Shown: piece after piece, positions 1 through 5,049 of the stretch
Numbering within the stretch: the first letter of the stretch is position 1
Layout: each line of letters starts with the position of its first letter
DNA from: Rhodocyclaceae bacterium
Lineage (GTDB): Bacteria; Pseudomonadota; Gammaproteobacteria; Burkholderiales; Rhodocyclaceae
Direction: 5' to 3'
NCBI GenBank assembly: GCA_016791085.1
Contig: JAEUNN010000965.1
Coordinates: 1-5,130, forward strand
DNA length: 5,130 bases
Position numbers and translations under genes: made by a program
The notes under the pieces: generated by a model
The model's database searches: none
What the model saw: the letters and a program-made list of their open reading frames with translations, nothing else
What the model was told of the DNA's origin: nothing

Positions 1-1
1 G

Positions 2-481
2 CCCAGCCAGGCCGTCGCTTACCTGGCCGAAGTCACGCGCAAGGGCATCCCGATTCCCTATGCGCCTTTGCGCGACATCGTGGAGCGGGCCGGCGTGCGT
101 GCCGACATGGACGAATCCACCGCGGTCAAACAGCTCATGCCCTATCGCGGCGAAGTGCTGAATTTCGTGTATGGCCACATTGCCACGCAGGCGCGCGCGG
201 CGGGCAGTGTGCCGGTGTGGGTATTCCTGCCCCAGGTGCGCGAAGGCAACTGGCAGGAAGAAACGCCGGAAGCGGTCGAAGCGGCCAAATCCAACGGCTA
301 CACCGTGATAGACCTGAGCAAGGTTTATCAGGGCCGCGACGTCAATTCGATACGCCTCGCGGAGTGGGACGACCACCCGAATACCGAAGGCCATCGCCTG
401 GTCGCGGCGCAGTTGTACGACGCGCTGCTCGCCAACGCGGAGCGGATATTCGCGGGCGCGACCCAGGTCGCGCGGCACTGA
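2..481 (+). CDS. SGNH/GDSL-type hydrolase, C-terminal part (5' end outside window)
   Basis: The reading frame is open from the left edge to a TGA at 479-481, leaving 159 visible residues. The segment G-S-V-P-V-W-V-F-L-P looks like a core beta strand of an SGNH fold. Near the end lies W-D-D-H-P-N-T-E-G-H (W at visible residue 122, H at 125), which resembles the last conserved block of SGNH hydrolases, where His and a nearby Asp belong to the catalytic triad. Here the Asp residues sit one and two positions before the His, not three as in textbook GDSL enzymes. The nucleophile block would be upstream and cannot be checked. Such proteins hydrolyse or transfer acyl esters, and many act in the periplasm beside MBOAT acyltransferases. 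The substrate is unknown. It precedes a carrier-protein gene on the same strand with a 104-nt gap, which suggests but does not prove a shared pathway. The TTG at 68 is an internal codon, not the start. Confidence 0.72.
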   Translation, partial: PSQAVAYLAEVTRKGIPIPYAPLRDIVERAGVRADMDESTAVKQLMPYRGEVLNFVYGHIATQARAAGSVPVWVFLPQVREGNWQEETPEAVEAAKSNGYTVIDLSKVYQGRDVNSIRLAEWDDHPNTEGHRLVAAQLYDALLANAERIFAGATQVARH

Positions 482-490
482 GCAGGAGCC

Positions 491-516
491 TGAGCGGGCG
501 GCCGGCCGCCCGCTCA
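491..516 (+). terminator. Perfect 26-nt GC palindrome just after the hydrolase stop
   Basis: Bases 491-503 and 504-516 are exact reverse complements (13-bp arms, beginning TGAGCGGG and ending CCCGCTCA). It starts 9 nt after the stop codon at 479-481. As RNA it would form a very stable hairpin with a GGCC-centred tip. No T-run follows directly, so it is not a classical intrinsic terminator. It could stabilise the 3' end of the hydrolase message, attenuate read-through into the carrier gene, or pair with the weak terminator-like stem about 25 nt downstream. Confidence 0.5.
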
Positions 517-542
517 AGGACCGCATCGTAACCGGCATCACA

Positions 543-562
543 GCGGCACAGGCCGCATTTTT
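543..562 (+). terminator. Weak intrinsic-terminator-like stem with T5
   Basis: GCGGC (543-547) pairs with GCCGC (552-556) around a 4-nt ACAG loop, then comes A and five T's (558-562). The shape is that of a factor-independent terminator, but the stem is only 5 bp. It lies 23 nt before the carrier-protein start. Some transcripts from the hydrolase gene could end here. I see no convincing sigma70 promoter between it and the carrier gene. Confidence 0.35.
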
Positions 563-574
563 CCAGACGCAAAC

Positions 575-579
575 AAGGA
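575..579 (+). promoter_or_regulatory. Ribosome binding site of the carrier-protein gene
   Basis: AAGGA lies 6 nt before the ATG at 586. This favours that start over the in-frame ATG at 598, which is preceded by AAGG only 3 nt away. Confidence 0.6.
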
Positions 580-585
580 CAGATC

Positions 586-852
586 ATGCAAAGGTTAATG
601 GAACTGAAAGAAGAAATGGGCGCCACCGTAAAGGACTTCATCCTGCGTGAGTTCCTGCCCGGCGAAGCTCCGGAAAACCTGACCGACGACATTCCGCTCA
701 TCAGTGGCGGCATACTCGATTCCATCGCCACGCTGAAGCTCGTGATGTTCGTCGAGGAGCGCTACGGCATTACGCTGGAAGCGCACGAGGTGGACCGCGA
801 ACACCTCGATACCGTGCATGACATCGTGGAATTGCTGGCGTCGAAAAAGTAA
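586..852 (+). CDS. Stand-alone peptidyl/acyl carrier protein (probable prolyl/pyrrolyl carrier)
   Basis: The product is an 88-aa type II carrier protein that would hold an aminoacyl group as a thioester on 4'-phosphopantetheine in the cytoplasm. The attachment motif G-G-I-L-D-S-I-A-T-L places the modified serine at residue 46, at the start of helix II, followed by a typical helix II/III region (K-L-V-M-F-V-E-E-R-Y-G-I). The preceding L-T-D-D-I-P-L-I-S resembles carriers of the PltL/AnaD/CloN5 kind, and PltL is also about 88 aa by memory. Length and acidic character fit the family. The gene begins at 586, where AAGGA is well spaced. Its stop lies 11 nt before the adenylation gene, so the two are almost surely co-transcribed. 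An adenylating partner followed by a flavin dehydrogenase points to carriage of proline and pyrrole-2-carboxylate rather than fatty acids. No phosphopantetheinyl transferase is visible here. The carrier-protein call is near certain; the cargo is inferred. Confidence 0.93.
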   Translation: MQRLMELKEEMGATVKDFILREFLPGEAPENLTDDIPLISGGILDSIATLKLVMFVEERYGITLEAHEVDREHLDTVHDIVELLASKK

Positions 853-863
853 GGCCGGCCGCC

Positions 864-2432
864 ATGAGTACCACACGCCCCCTGCACCACGCTTTCATGG
901 AAGCCGCCGCGGCCCATCCCGACCGCACGGCGGTTGTCGAACCGGGCCAGGCATCCGTGACCTATGCACAGCTCGAACAGCTTTCCGACCGCCTGAGCGA
1001 CCGGCTGGCCGCCATGGGCGTACAGCGCGGCGACCGGGTCGGCATCTATCTGCGCAAATCCATAGACGCGGTGGCGGCGATCTACGGCATCCTCAAGGCG
1101 GGCGCCACCTATGTGCCGGTGGACCCGGGCGCGCCGCCCGCGCGCAATGCCTACATCATGGCGAACTGCGCGGTGCGCACGGTGCTCGTGGAAGCGCGCG
1201 TGGCGGACAAGTTCCGCGCCGAGCTGCAGGCGCTGGGGGCCGACGTTCCGCTGCTGGTGCAGGACGGCACCGGCGGCGGCGAGCCGCTCGCCGCGCTGCT
1301 GGATGCGCTGGACGCGCAAGTGCCGGCGCCCATCGCCAACCATCCACTGCCGGGTGCGGACGAGCTTGCCTATATCCTCTACACCTCCGGCTCCACGGGC
1401 AAACCCAAGGGCGTGATGTTGTCGCACGAGAACGCCGTGAGCTTCGTGGACTGGTGTTCGGAAACATTCCAGCCCACGCCGGAAGACCGCTTTTCGTCGC
1501 ATGCGCCTTTCCATTTCGACCTGTCCATCCTGGACATACACGTCGCGCTCAAGCACGGCGCGGCGCTGGTGCTGATAGGCGAAGAAGCCGGCAAGGATCC
1601 GCAGAACCTGGCGCGCCTGATCGCCGAGGAGCAGATCAGCATCTGGTACTCCGCGCCGTCCATCCTGGCGCTGCTGGCGCAGTTCGGCAAGCTCGCGCGC
1701 GCCAATTACCCGCATTTGCGCAGCGTCCTGTTCGCCGGCGAAGTGTTCGCGGTCAAGCACCTGCGCACGCTCTGCGAACTGCTGCCGGACCCGCGCTATT
1801 ACAACCTCTATGGCCCGACCGAAACCAATGTATGCACCTACTACGAGGTGCTGCCGCCGGTGCCGGCGGAACGCTCGACGCCCTACCCGATAGGCAAGGT
1901 GTGTTCCCACCTCGAAGGCCGCGTGGTGGATGAACACGGCGTGGATGTGGCACGCGGCGCGGAGGGCGAGTTGTGCATCACCGGCCGCGGCGTCATGCAG
2001 GGCTACTGGGCGATGCCGGAACAAACTGCGCGCGGCTTTTACACCGGTGCCGACGGCCGCCGCTGGTATCGCACCGGCGACATCGTCGTGGAAGCCGAGG
2101 ACGGCAATTTCACCTACCGCGGGCGCCGCGACCGCATGGTGAAGCGGCGCGGCTATCGCGTGGAACTGGGCGAAATCGAAGCCGGCCTGTACCGCCATCC
2201 GCAGATCGAAGAAGCGGCGGTGGTGGCGGTGGCCGACGAGGAAGCCGGCGTCAAGATTACGGCCTTCCTGAGCTGCAAACAGGAGCGCCCGCTGTCCTTG
2301 ATAGAACTGAAGCGCTTCTGTGCCGAAAACCTGCCGCTGTACATGATTCCGGACCGCTTCGCCTGGCAGACCGGCCTGCCCAAAACCTCCACGGACAAAA
2401 TTGACTACCAGCGCTTGAAGGAAATGGCCTGA
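864..2432 (+). CDS. Stand-alone amino-acid adenylation enzyme, probable L-prolyl-AMP ligase
   Basis: This 522-aa member of the ANL (AMP-forming) superfamily would activate an amino acid with ATP and load it on the neighbouring carrier protein. Core motifs run in order: TSGSTGKPKG (174-183, ATP phosphate loop), YGPTE (316-320), GELCITGRG (from 368), YRTGD (402-406), RGRRDRMVKRRGYRVELGEIE region (from 419), and the C-terminal lysine in S-T-D-K-I-D (K512). Pocket residues aligned by eye to GrsA are D219, L220, L223, Y262, L289, A291, L315, V323, C324, K512, giving DLLYLALVCK. I recall this as the code of free-standing prolyl-AMP ligases PltF/RedM/CouN4. The enzyme has no condensation or thioesterase domain. 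The ATG at 864 lies 11 nt after the carrier stop, with a weak AAGG at 851-854. The stop overlaps the next start (TGATG). DltA-like or other acyl-AMP ligase roles are alternatives, but the pocket code and dehydrogenase neighbour favour proline. Confidence 0.92.
   Translation: MSTTRPLHHAFMEAAAAHPDRTAVVEPGQASVTYAQLEQLSDRLSDRLAAMGVQRGDRVGIYLRKSIDAVAAIYGILKAGATYVPVDPGAPPARNAYIMANCAVRTVLVEARVADKFRAELQALGADVPLLVQDGTGGGEPLAALLDALDAQVPAPIANHPLPGADELAYILYTSGSTGKPKGVMLSHENAVSFVDWCSETFQPTPEDRFSSHAPFHFDLSILDIHVALKHGAALVLIGEEAGKDPQNLARLIAEEQISIWYSAPSILALLAQFGKLARANYPHLRSVLFAGEVFAVKHLRTLCELLPDPRYYNLYGPTETNVCTYYEVLPPVPAERSTPYPIGKVCSHLEGRVVDEHGVDVARGAEGELCITGRGVMQGYWAMPEQTARGFYTGADGRRWYRTGDIVVEAEDGNFTYRGRRDRMVKRRGYRVELGEIEAGLYRHPQIEEAAVVAVADEEAGVKITAFLSCKQERPLSLIELKRFCAENLPLYMIPDRFAWQTGLPKTSTDKIDYQRLKEMA
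2418..2422 (+). promoter_or_regulatory. Ribosome binding site inside the ligase 3' end
   Basis: AAGGA lies 9 nt before the ATG at 2432, within the last codons of the ligase gene. With the one-base TGATG overlap it supports translational coupling of ligase and dehydrogenase. Confidence 0.55.
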
Positions 2433-3580
2433 TGGATTTCGGATTGAGCGAAGAGCAGCGCCTGCTGCGCGACAACATCGTCAAATTCGCGCGCGGCGTG
2501 CTGTGCGAAGGCGCCGGCGCGCGCGACCGTGACCAGGTGTTTTCGCGCGACCTGTGGCGGCGTTGCGCGGAAATCGGCATACAGGGCCTGCCGGCTCCGG
2601 CCGACTATGGCGGCAGCGGGCTGGACGCCCTGTCCTGCGCAGTGGCACTGGAGGCGCTGGGCTATGGCTGCAGCGACGGCGGGCTGACGTTTTCGCTGTG
2701 CGCGCACATCCTGGCCTGCGTGGTGCCCATTACGCGCCACGGCAGCGACGAACAGAAACGGCGCTACCTGCCGGGACTGTGCGACGGCAGTTTCGTCGGC
2801 GCGCATGCCATCACCGAGCCCGGCTCGGGCTCCGATACGTTTTCGATGCGCACGCGCGCCGAGCGGCAGAACGGCGGCTGGCGCCTGAACGGCACCAAAA
2901 CTTTCATATCGAACGGGCCGGTGGCGGACGTGGCCATCGTGTTCGCGGTCACCGATGCCGCCAAAGGGTTTCAGGGCGGCATCACGGCTTTCGTGATAGA
3001 CCGCGAAACCCGCGGCTTCAGTGCCGGGCAGAAATTCGAAAAAATGGGTTTGCGCAGCTCGCCCGTGGGAGAACTGGCGCTGGACGACGTGTTCCTGCCG
3101 GACACGGCCGTGCTGGGCCAGGTCGGCGGCGGCTCTGCGGTATTCGCGACGGCCATGGACTGGGAACGCAGCCTGCTCGTGGCGGCGCACGTGGGCGCCA
3201 TGGAGCGCGTCATGGAAACCAGCATCAACTACGCGCGCACGCGGCGCCAGTTCGGCCAGTCCATAGGCAAATTCCAGGCGGTCGCGCACAAGATCGCCGA
3301 CATGAAGGTGCAGCTGGACGCCGCGCGCCTGCTCACCTGGCGCGCCGCCTGGCGGCTGGAAAACGCGCGCACGGCCTCGATGGAAGCCGCCATCGCCAAA
3401 CTGTTCGCCAGCGAAGCCCTGCTCAAAACCACGCTGGATGCGGTGCAGGTGCATGGCGGCTACGGCTTCATGGTCGAGTACGAAGTCGAGCGCGCGCTGC
3501 GCGATGCGGTGGGCAGCACGATTTATTCCGGCACGTCGGAAATGCAGCGCAACATCATCGCGCGCTGGCTGGGGCTGTAG
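2432..3580 (+). CDS. Acyl-CoA-dehydrogenase-fold flavoprotein, probable prolyl-carrier dehydrogenase
   Basis: This 382-aa soluble flavoprotein is proposed to oxidise a carrier-bound prolyl thioester to pyrrolyl-2-carboxyl, as PltE, RedW and AnaB do. Family landmarks are I-T-E-P-G-S-G-S-D (127-135) and F-I-S-N-G (158-162), which form the flavin/substrate region; R-R-Q-F-G (271-275); H-G-G-Y-G (341-345); and I-Y-S-G-T-S-E-M-Q-R near the C-terminus. MCAD-type enzymes carry the catalytic Glu just before G-T-S; here that residue is Ser366. A Glu is instead present in M-D-W-E-R (E245), the position used by isovaleryl-CoA dehydrogenase (L-D-L-E-R) and, from memory, by AnaB (about E244). Length matches the PltE group. 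The start is fixed by the TGATG overlap with the ligase and the AAGGA at 2418. It is the last gene of the operon, followed by strong hairpins. An ordinary acyl-CoA dehydrogenase remains possible by fold alone, but the carrier/ligase context argues against it. Confidence 0.9.
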   Translation: MDFGLSEEQRLLRDNIVKFARGVLCEGAGARDRDQVFSRDLWRRCAEIGIQGLPAPADYGGSGLDALSCAVALEALGYGCSDGGLTFSLCAHILACVVPITRHGSDEQKRRYLPGLCDGSFVGAHAITEPGSGSDTFSMRTRAERQNGGWRLNGTKTFISNGPVADVAIVFAVTDAAKGFQGGITAFVIDRETRGFSAGQKFEKMGLRSSPVGELALDDVFLPDTAVLGQVGGGSAVFATAMDWERSLLVAAHVGAMERVMETSINYARTRRQFGQSIGKFQAVAHKIADMKVQLDAARLLTWRAAWRLENARTASMEAAIAKLFASEALLKTTLDAVQVHGGYGFMVEYEVERALRDAVGSTIYSGTSEMQRNIIARWLGL

Positions 3581-3600
3581 GCGCGCCGGCCAAGGCGCGG

Positions 3601-3630
3601 GGCGCGGGTGGCGTGACGGCCGCCCGCGCC
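3601..3630 (+). terminator. Strong 12-bp GC hairpin after the dehydrogenase gene
   Basis: Bases 3601-3612 pair with 3619-3630 (GGCGCGGG at one end, CCCGCGCC at the other, one G-U pair inside) around a 6-nt loop. It begins 20 nt after the dehydrogenase stop. No T-run follows, so it may act as a 3' stabiliser or a U-less terminator for the operon. Confidence 0.5.
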
Positions 3631-3658
3631 GTTGGCAAACCGCAAAATGATTCGGGCA

Positions 3659-3708
3659 GCCGGGTGACGACTTGCCGCTACCGTCGGCACGGCGCCCGGC
3701 ATTTTTTT
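3659..3708 (+). terminator. Possible terminator: GCCGGG/CCCGGC stem then T7
   Basis: GCCGGG (3659-3664) can pair with CCCGGC (3695-3700). The 30-nt interior holds its own small stems, for example TGCCG/CGGCA at 3673-3677 and 3685-3689. One A and seven T's (3702-3708) follow at once. The T-run next to a GC stem, between convergent genes, suggests termination of + strand transcripts. The long interior weakens the case. A 14-nt perfect palindrome (3712-3725) lies just beyond. Confidence 0.4.
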
Positions 3709-3734
3709 GTGCTGCCGCGCGGCAGTGCCTGACT

Positions 3735-4508
3735 TCAGTCCATTTCCCATTCCGCTGCCGCCACGATGGCCGGCAGCGCCAGCGCCGCCCGCTCCTGCAC
3801 CCGGTAGGCAACGATATCCGATATTTCGGTGTGGCCGGGGTTGATTTCGACCGTGGCGATGCCCTGGCTCCGGGCCCACAGCACGGGCTCGACGATATAC
3901 GGGAACAGCGCGCTGGTGCCTATCGAAAACACCATGTCGAAACCCAGTTCGAGTTCGGCGTACAGGCGTTCCAGCTGGTCCACCGGCAGGTTTTCGCCGA
4001 ACAGCACGACCTGCGGGCGCACCAGCGCGGCGCAGGCCGGACAGACCGGCGGCAAGGCCAGGCCGGCGTAAGTTTCCAGTTCGATCTGCCAGTCGCAGCG
4101 CGTGCATGCCAGGCGCTTCAGGCAGCCGTGAATTTCGATCAGGTTTTGCACCCCGGCCGCGCTGTGCAGGCCATCCACATTCTGAGTCAGCGTGAGCACG
4201 CCGGGCTTTTGCCGTTCCAGTTCGGCGATCGCGTAATGCGCGGCATTGGGTTGCGCGCCGCGGCAGGCGGCTTCGATCTGCCCCAGGTATTTCCAGGTGA
4301 TGGCCGGGTGGCGCCGCAACATGGCACCGGACAAGGCTTCTTCGATATTCACGCCGTCGGCGGTCGCGACGCCATCGTAAATACCGCCCACACCGCGATA
4401 GGTGGGCAAACCCGAATCCGCCGAAATTCCGGCGCCGGTAATGAACAGCACGCGCTCGGCACGCGCAAGGCGCAAGCCGACCGCGCGCACGACGTGGGCC
4501 AGTTCCAT
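3735..4508 (-). CDS. Sirtuin, Sir2/CobB-like NAD-dependent protein deacylase
   Basis: The product is a 257-aa cytoplasmic enzyme of the Sir2 family, which removes acyl groups from protein lysines while consuming NAD+. Visible motifs (numbered from the ATG at 4508) are G-A-G-I-S-A-D-S-G (25-33, NAD binding), T-Q-N-V-D-G-L-H (108-115), catalytic H127 in E-I-H-G, a four-cysteine zinc site (C135, C138, C156, C159), P-Q-V-V-L-F-G-E, I-G-T-S (196-199) and I-N-P-G (222-225). All key residues are present and length is normal. In the helix where CobB/SIRT5 desuccinylases carry Tyr-x-x-Arg, this protein appears to have Tyr-x-x-Gln, so simple deacetylation is more likely; that alignment is by eye. I chose the ATG at 4508 because GAGG lies 9 nt upstream. 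The ATG at 4517 has that GAGG directly abutting, and a GTG at 4565 would put the start upstream of the predicted promoter. The gene is convergent with the pyrrolyl operon and divergent from the YjbQ gene. Confidence 0.93.
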   Translation of the reverse strand: MELAHVVRAVGLRLARAERVLFITGAGISADSGLPTYRGVGGIYDGVATADGVNIEEALSGAMLRRHPAITWKYLGQIEAACRGAQPNAAHYAIAELERQKPGVLTLTQNVDGLHSAAGVQNLIEIHGCLKRLACTRCDWQIELETYAGLALPPVCPACAALVRPQVVLFGENLPVDQLERLYAELELGFDMVFSIGTSALFPYIVEPVLWARSQGIATVEINPGHTEISDIVAYRVQERAALALPAIVAAAEWEMD

Positions 4509-4517
4509 GCCTGTCAT

Positions 4518-4521
4518 CCTC
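4518..4521 (-). promoter_or_regulatory. Ribosome binding site deciding the sirtuin start
   Basis: Read on the - strand, GAGG sits 9 nt before the ATG at 4508 and directly against the ATG at 4517. The spacing favours 4508. Confidence 0.5.
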
Positions 4522-4542
4522 GCGCGAACTGCAGAGTGGCGG

Positions 4543-4551
4543 ATTATCGCA
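4543..4551 (-). promoter_or_regulatory. Extended -10 promoter candidate for the sirtuin gene
   Basis: On the - strand the sequence reads TGCGATAAT: a TG dinucleotide one base ahead of GATAAT, which matches five of six bases of the sigma70 -10 consensus. No good -35 is seen at 17 nt (TGTGGG), which is common for extended -10 promoters. Transcription would begin near 4536, giving a leader of about 28 nt that contains the GAGG site. Confidence 0.45.
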
Positions 4552-4600
4552 CCGCGGCACGTCACCCCACAGCTCTACTGCAGGGTGCCTGTGCACGTGC

Positions 4601-4606
4601 CAGAAT
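4601..4606 (+). promoter_or_regulatory. Weak -10-like box before the YjbQ gene
   Basis: CAGAAT resembles TATAAT at four of six positions. CTGCAG 16 nt upstream is a poor -35. If used, transcription would begin at or near the ATG at 4613, giving a leaderless or nearly leaderless message. That would fit the lack of a clear Shine-Dalgarno sequence. Confidence 0.2.
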
Positions 4607-4612
4607 GTACGG

Positions 4613-5032
4613 ATGCGCCAGCATCAAAGCACACTGAGCATGGAAACGCGCGGCCGCGGGTTGTACGACATTACGCCGCGCGTGGCCGACTGGGTCGTCG
4701 CGAGCGACATCGCGAACGGCCTGCTCACGCTGTTCCTGCGCCACACTTCGGCCAGCCTGCTGGTGCAGGAAAACGCCGATCCCGAGGTGCGCGCCGACCT
4801 GGAGCGCTTTTTCGCGCGCCTGGTGGCCGATGGCGACCCGCTGTTCCGCCACGACGAAGAAGGTCCGGACGACATGCCCGCGCACGTGCGCGCGGCGCTC
4901 ACCCAGGTGCAGCTTAGTGTGCCGGTACACAACGGCCGCCTCATGCTGGGCACCTGGCAGGGCATTTTTATCTGGGAACACCGCCTGCGCCCGCACCGGC
5001 GCGAGCTGGTGCTGCATATGCTGGGCTCATGA
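4613..5032 (+). CDS. yjbQ: YjbQ/UPF0047 family protein (secondary thiamine-phosphate synthase type)
   Basis: This 139-aa protein covers the whole YjbQ (UPF0047) family. Conserved elements are H-T-S-A-S (44-48), E-N-A-D-P-E-V-R (53-60), H-D-E-E-G (80-84), D-D-M-P-A-H-V (86-92), G-T-W-Q-G-I (113-118) and E-H-R (122-124). In E. coli, YjbQ gives weak thiamine phosphate synthase activity when overexpressed, and family structures show small trimeric metal-binding proteins; the main physiological role is unsettled. The start at 4613 is chosen because the first 20 residues align with the E. coli N-terminus (as remembered), although no clear ribosome site precedes it. An internal ATG at 4640 would remove the first conserved strand. 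The gene ends 18 nt before the start codon of a glutamine amidotransferase, whose longer possible frame overlaps the YjbQ stop (ATGA at 5029-5032), so the two likely form an operon. Confidence 0.92.
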   Translation: MRQHQSTLSMETRGRGLYDITPRVADWVVASDIANGLLTLFLRHTSASLLVQENADPEVRADLERFFARLVADGDPLFRHDEEGPDDMPAHVRAALTQVQLSVPVHNGRLMLGTWQGIFIWEHRLRPHRRELVLHMLGS

Positions 5033-5040
5033 GCGCGCGC

Positions 5041-5045
5041 GAGGA
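5041..5045 (+). promoter_or_regulatory. Ribosome binding site of the glutamine amidotransferase gene
   Basis: GAGGA (5041-5045) lies 4 nt before the ATG at 5050. It supports that start over the in-frame ATG at 5029, which would leave seven extra residues ahead of the catalytic cysteine. Confidence 0.6.
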
Positions 5046-5049
5046 AGCC

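Noticed and set aside
517..585. A dedicated sigma70 promoter for the carrier/ligase/dehydrogenase operon
   Set aside because: No credible -35/-10 pair was found in this GC-rich stretch, and the terminator-like stem leaves little room before the start codon.
818..1933. Alternative + strand frame of 371 codons overlapping the ligase
   Set aside because: It is out of frame with the motif-bearing ligase, and its Arg/Gly/Ala-rich product has no motif.
762..2198. Long open frame of 478 codons on the - strand
   Set aside because: It lies wholly antisense to the carrier and ligase genes, which have clear family motifs. Its translation is rich in His, Arg and Ala with no recognisable motif, as expected of a high-GC shadow frame.
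2405..3811. Long open frame of 468 codons on the - strand opposite the dehydrogenase
   Set aside because: It is antisense to a motif-complete acyl-CoA-dehydrogenase-fold gene and has low-complexity Arg/Ala/His composition.
3523..4596. Open frame of 357 codons on the - strand in another frame over the sirtuin
   Set aside because: It runs through the sirtuin in a different frame, enters the dehydrogenase 3' end, and has the Arg-rich composition of a shadow.
3672..4637. Open frame of 321 codons on the + strand over the sirtuin
   Set aside because: The - strand sirtuin in this interval has all catalytic and zinc residues. The + strand frame starts inside the terminator region and shows no family features.
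5029..5049. Upstream ATG for the amidotransferase overlapping the YjbQ stop
   Set aside because: It would place seven residues before Met-Cys and block the N-terminal cysteine nucleophile. GAGGA serves the ATG at 5050.
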